Positions 14,681 through 16,764 of a DNA stretch of 16,764 nucleotides are shown here, piece by piece. Position numbers and translations under genes: made by a program. Where the stretch lies: the NCBI GenBank assembly GCA_900553355.1, contig USDK01000057.1:1-16764 (forward strand). Reading direction: 5' to 3'. The notes under the pieces are model-generated. The model ran no database searches. It was not told the origin of the DNA and saw only the letters and a program-made list of their open reading frames with translations. The stretch's first letter is position 1, and the number at the start of each line of letters is the position of its first letter. This DNA is from an uncultured Lachnospiraceae bacterium (GTDB lineage: Bacteria; Bacillota; Clostridia; Lachnospirales; Lachnospiraceae).

Positions 14681-14699
14681 ATAAGCAGGAGGTGAAAAA

Positions 14700-15968
14700 A
14701 TGGAGGAGAGCAGACAGTTAGAATATAAAGAAACGATTGGCTCCAATACTTTTTTGAAAACTGTTAGTGCTTACGCCAATTACGGAGGAGGAAGAATTCT
14801 TTTTGGAATTTCGGATGATGGTGAGGTACTTGGGATTCAGGATCCGGTGAGAGCAAAATTAGATCTGGAAAATAAAATCAATGACAGTATCAGACCGGTG
14901 CCGGAGTATATGCTGGAAATTCAGAAAGGGAATATTATTTCTTTAACAGTTTTTGAAGGAACGTATAAGCCTTATATGTATAAAGGAAAAGCTTATAAAA
15001 GAAATGATACGACAACGATAGAAGTCGATAGACTGGAATACAGCAGATTAATCTTAGAAGGGCAGGGGCAATCCTTCGAAGAATTGCCGGCGTCCCGGCA
15101 GGAACTAACATTTTCCAGACTGGAAGAAGAGTTCATCCGCGTGTTGGAAGTGGAGAGGCTGGATAAAGATATTTTGAAGACATTGGAACTTTATTCTGAC
15201 AAAAAAGGCTATAATAATGCAGCAGCGCTTCTTGCGGATAAAAATGATTTTAAAGGCGTAGATATGGTCCGGTTCGGAAAAGATATTGATGAAATCATGG
15301 ACAGGGAATCTGTAGAGCAGGTCTCGCTGTTGATCCAGCTTGAGAAGAGCGTGGAAATGTACCGGAAATATTATCAGTATGAAAAAATAGACGGTGTGGA
15401 GAGAAAAACAATTGAGAAGATTCCGGAGAAGGCTTACAGAGAAGCGATTGCAAATGCCCTGGTCCACCGGGCATGGGATGTAAAGGCATCTATAAAAGTA
15501 AGTATGTTTGAAGACCGGATTGAGATCAGTTCACCCGGAGGTCTCCCGGCAGAACTGAGTGCGGATGAGTATGTGAATGGCCAAATATCCATTTTGAGAA
15601 ATCCGATTATAGGGAATGTTTTCTTCCGGTTAAAATATATTGAAAAATTTGGAACAGGGATTCTAAGGATTAACCATCTGTACCAGAATTCTATGAAAAA
15701 ACCGGTTTATAAAGTGTTTGAGAATTCCATTAAAGTAGTTTTGCCGGTTGTTGAAGAGCTGGGCGAACTTACAGAAATGGAAACGATTGTCTGGAAGCAG
15801 ATGCAGGAGCAAAAAGAAATGACAAGGGTACAGATAGAAAAAAATACAGGAATAAAGAAGGATACCTTGATTCGAACACTGAATGGAATGATAGAAAAAG
15901 GTTTGATCCAAAAAACAGGGGCCGGAAGAGGGACAAAATATATACGAAATATATCAATCGATGATTAG
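14700..15968 (+). CDS. AlbA_2 (Schlafen-type) domain, HATPase_c_4 and winged-helix protein (COG2865-like)
   Basis: This is a predicted cytoplasmic nucleic-acid-binding ATPase or regulator; no member of this large family has a well settled role that I can cite. The 422 residues show three parts. The N-terminal AlbA_2 domain (about 1-110) has RQLEYKETI, AYANYGGGRILFGISDDG and the closing YKRND. The middle and C-terminal HATPase-like region (about 235-350) has YREAIANALVHRAWD, RIEISSPGGLP and IEKFGTGILRI. The final winged helix (about 360-415) has RVQIEKNTGIKKDTLIRTL and a wing with GAGRGTKY. AGGAGG (14687-14692) lies 7 bases before the ATG. Such proteins are often encoded near defence or mobile regions. 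Here the gene alone is bracketed by 61-bp repeats and is probably autoregulated through them (inference). Confidence 0.88.
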   Translation: MEESRQLEYKETIGSNTFLKTVSAYANYGGGRILFGISDDGEVLGIQDPVRAKLDLENKINDSIRPVPEYMLEIQKGNIISLTVFEGTYKPYMYKGKAYKRNDTTTIEVDRLEYSRLILEGQGQSFEELPASRQELTFSRLEEEFIRVLEVERLDKDILKTLELYSDKKGYNNAAALLADKNDFKGVDMVRFGKDIDEIMDRESVEQVSLLIQLEKSVEMYRKYYQYEKIDGVERKTIEKIPEKAYREAIANALVHRAWDVKASIKVSMFEDRIEISSPGGLPAELSADEYVNGQISILRNPIIGNVFFRLKYIEKFGTGILRINHLYQNSMKKPVYKVFENSIKVVLPVVEELGELTEMETIVWKQMQEQKEMTRVQIEKNTGIKKDTLIRTLNGMIEKGLIQKTGAGRGTKYIRNISIDD

Positions 15969-15970
15969 TG

Positions 15971-16031
15971 GTTTTCGTCGTAATTGATTTACAACGAAAA
16001 CAAAATCGTCGCACGACGATTGCGACGATTC
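15971..16031. repeat. Downstream copy of the 61-bp direct repeat flanking the AlbA_2 gene
   Basis: It begins 3 bases after the AlbA_2 stop codon. Half-sites start at 15976 (CGTCGT), 15991 (ACAACG), 16007 (CGTCGC) and 16022 (GCGACG), with the same 15/16/15 spacing as the upstream copy. The last two form a perfect 10-bp inverted repeat (16004-16013 with 16021-16030). Several differences from the upstream copy preserve or improve the symmetry rather than break it. Confidence 0.85.
15994..16030 (-). terminator. Probable intrinsic terminator of the YesL-like gene, built from the repeat
   Basis: Read on the minus strand just after the YesL-like stop: a 10-bp stem (AATCGTCGCA, 16030-16021, with TGCGACGATT, 16013-16004) and a 7-base loop, followed by the T-rich TTTGTTTTCG (16003-15994). 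The plus strand has no T-run after this hairpin, so it would act mainly leftward. Confidence 0.6.
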
Positions 16032-16044
16032 CAAAAGATATACG

Positions 16045-16698
16045 TTATTCATTTTCTTCCCTGGTCTGAGCGGTATTTGTCTGATACCGGGCAAAGATCT
16101 TCAGAAAGATCTTTCCGGTGATCCATGCAGTCAGGGAAAAGCCTCCTGCCATGCTTACAGCAACTACGATCCCCAGAGTCAGAGTGCTGCGGGTCATGAT
16201 GAACCAGACCAGAACAAAATACAGAAGCAGAAGCGCAGTCCAGGGCAGATGGCCCAGGCACATATACAGTGCATTTTTCACTACCTGCTTTGTGGTGCAT
16301 ACAAAGTAAGAGAGAATCGGCCAGATGTAGAGGAACATGGCAGCCAGCACCAGGACGATGGTGTAGAACAGGATGCTTAAGATCTGTCCCATGCCGCCTC
16401 CCATGGAGCCGATGATCAGGCCGTCATACTGCAGGAAGAAAAAGAGCACCAGGCAGATGAGCCAAAGAATGGTTCCTTGCTTGAAATTTGCCAGGAATGC
16501 TTTAAAATATCTTTGGAGGACATAGCCGTCTTCCTTGCGGATCATCTTAAAACTGACTGTGTATAAGGCAGAAAGAGCAGCTCCCACGGTAAAGACGGGA
16601 ATACAGCTGAGGATAAATACAACGTTGAGAATCAGGTAATCACAGACTCTGGAGAGGAACTGCATAACCGTATTTTCCGGATTAAAAAGATGATTCAT
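16045..16698 (-). CDS. YesL/DUF624 family membrane protein
   Basis: This is an integral membrane protein of unknown activity; relatives such as Bacillus YesL lie in polysaccharide-utilisation clusters beside sugar transporters. The 217-residue product has the family's opening: an amphipathic MNHLFNPENTVMQFLSRVCD, a first helix and the hallmark SCIPVFTVGAALSALYTV (31-48). About four further hydrophobic helices follow (near 75-92, 105-130, 152-168 and 172-195). The start ATG 16698 has only AAGG about 9 bases upstream, a weak site; a stronger AAGGGAG lies too far away. Its stop is convergent with the AlbA_2 gene. Genes upstream of it, probably a sugar ABC operon, are outside the window, so pathway cannot be said. 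Confidence 0.85.
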   Translation of the reverse strand: MNHLFNPENTVMQFLSRVCDYLILNVVFILSCIPVFTVGAALSALYTVSFKMIRKEDGYVLQRYFKAFLANFKQGTILWLICLVLFFFLQYDGLIIGSMGGGMGQILSILFYTIVLVLAAMFLYIWPILSYFVCTTKQVVKNALYMCLGHLPWTALLLLYFVLVWFIMTRSTLTLGIVVAVSMAGGFSLTAWITGKIFLKIFARYQTNTAQTREENE

Positions 16699-16724
16699 AT
16701 ATTGGTACCTTGATATGCTCCCTT

Positions 16725-16763
16725 CTAAGTAGACAAGTGAAATAATAAAAACTTGTCACTTAG
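16725..16763 (-). promoter_or_regulatory. Inverted repeat upstream of the YesL-like gene, around a possible -10
   Basis: CTAAGT-A-GACAAGT (16725-16738, one unpaired A at 16731) pairs with ACTTGTCACTTAG (16751-16763). On the minus strand a TATTAT (16747-16742) lies in the 12-base centre and could be the -10, its -35 falling beyond the window end. This is the arrangement of an operator straddling a promoter. Confidence 0.5.
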
Positions 16764-16764
16764 G

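Noticed and set aside
14614..16031. CRISPR array or insertion sequence around the AlbA_2 gene
   Set aside because: There are only two repeat copies, 1.3 kb apart and imperfect, with no spacers. The protein has no transposase catalytic motif, and the repeats are direct rather than terminal inverted.

Overview
The window looks like a chromosomal stretch from a gut-type Clostridia bacterium, most likely Lachnospiraceae (inference). The grounds are AGGAGG-type ribosome binding sites, frequent GTG starts, A+T-rich intergenic DNA and the gene families present: a Firmicutes-type MATE pump, an M18 aminopeptidase, AraC plus family-1 solute-binding transporters, a DUF624/YesL protein and an AlbA_2 ATPase. 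No rRNA, tRNA, insertion sequence, phage gene or CRISPR array was seen.

Layout. (1) 118-3523: a MATE efflux pump (+) converges on a small helical-bundle protein (-) across a perfect 16-bp hairpin. An M18 aminopeptidase (+) follows behind a promoter region holding a 17-bp palindrome. (2) 3520-11147: a carbohydrate locus. An AraC-type regulator (-) is divergent from an intracellular GH129/GH101-like glycosidase (+), which ends at a strong terminator. Next comes a second transcription unit: a Gfo/Idh/MocA oxidoreductase with a four-cysteine insertion, a solute-binding lipoprotein and two MalF/MalG-type permeases, ending at another terminator. No ATPase is encoded there, so a shared MsmX/MsmK-type ATPase elsewhere is expected. 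The likely flow is that the regulator senses a sugar, the transporter imports a glycoside (perhaps GalNAc-containing), and the glycosidase and oxidoreductase process it in the cytoplasm.

(3) 11191-14607: an ABC-2 exporter of the PF06182 (former DUF990) type with three membrane subunits followed by one ATPase. The second and third membrane subunits are tandem duplicates, about 74% identical by hand count. (4) 14614-16031: an AlbA_2 / HATPase / winged-helix gene bracketed by two imperfect 61-bp direct repeats. Each repeat holds four half-sites of the CGTTGC/CGTCGC type with identical 15/16/15-bp spacing. Differences between the copies mostly preserve the dyad symmetry, and the upstream copy overlaps the gene's own promoter. 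This is the strongest candidate for an undescribed regulatory or mobile arrangement in the window. (5) 16045-16698: a YesL/DUF624 membrane protein (-). Its probable terminator is built from the downstream repeat, and its upstream region has a large inverted repeat cut close to the window edge.
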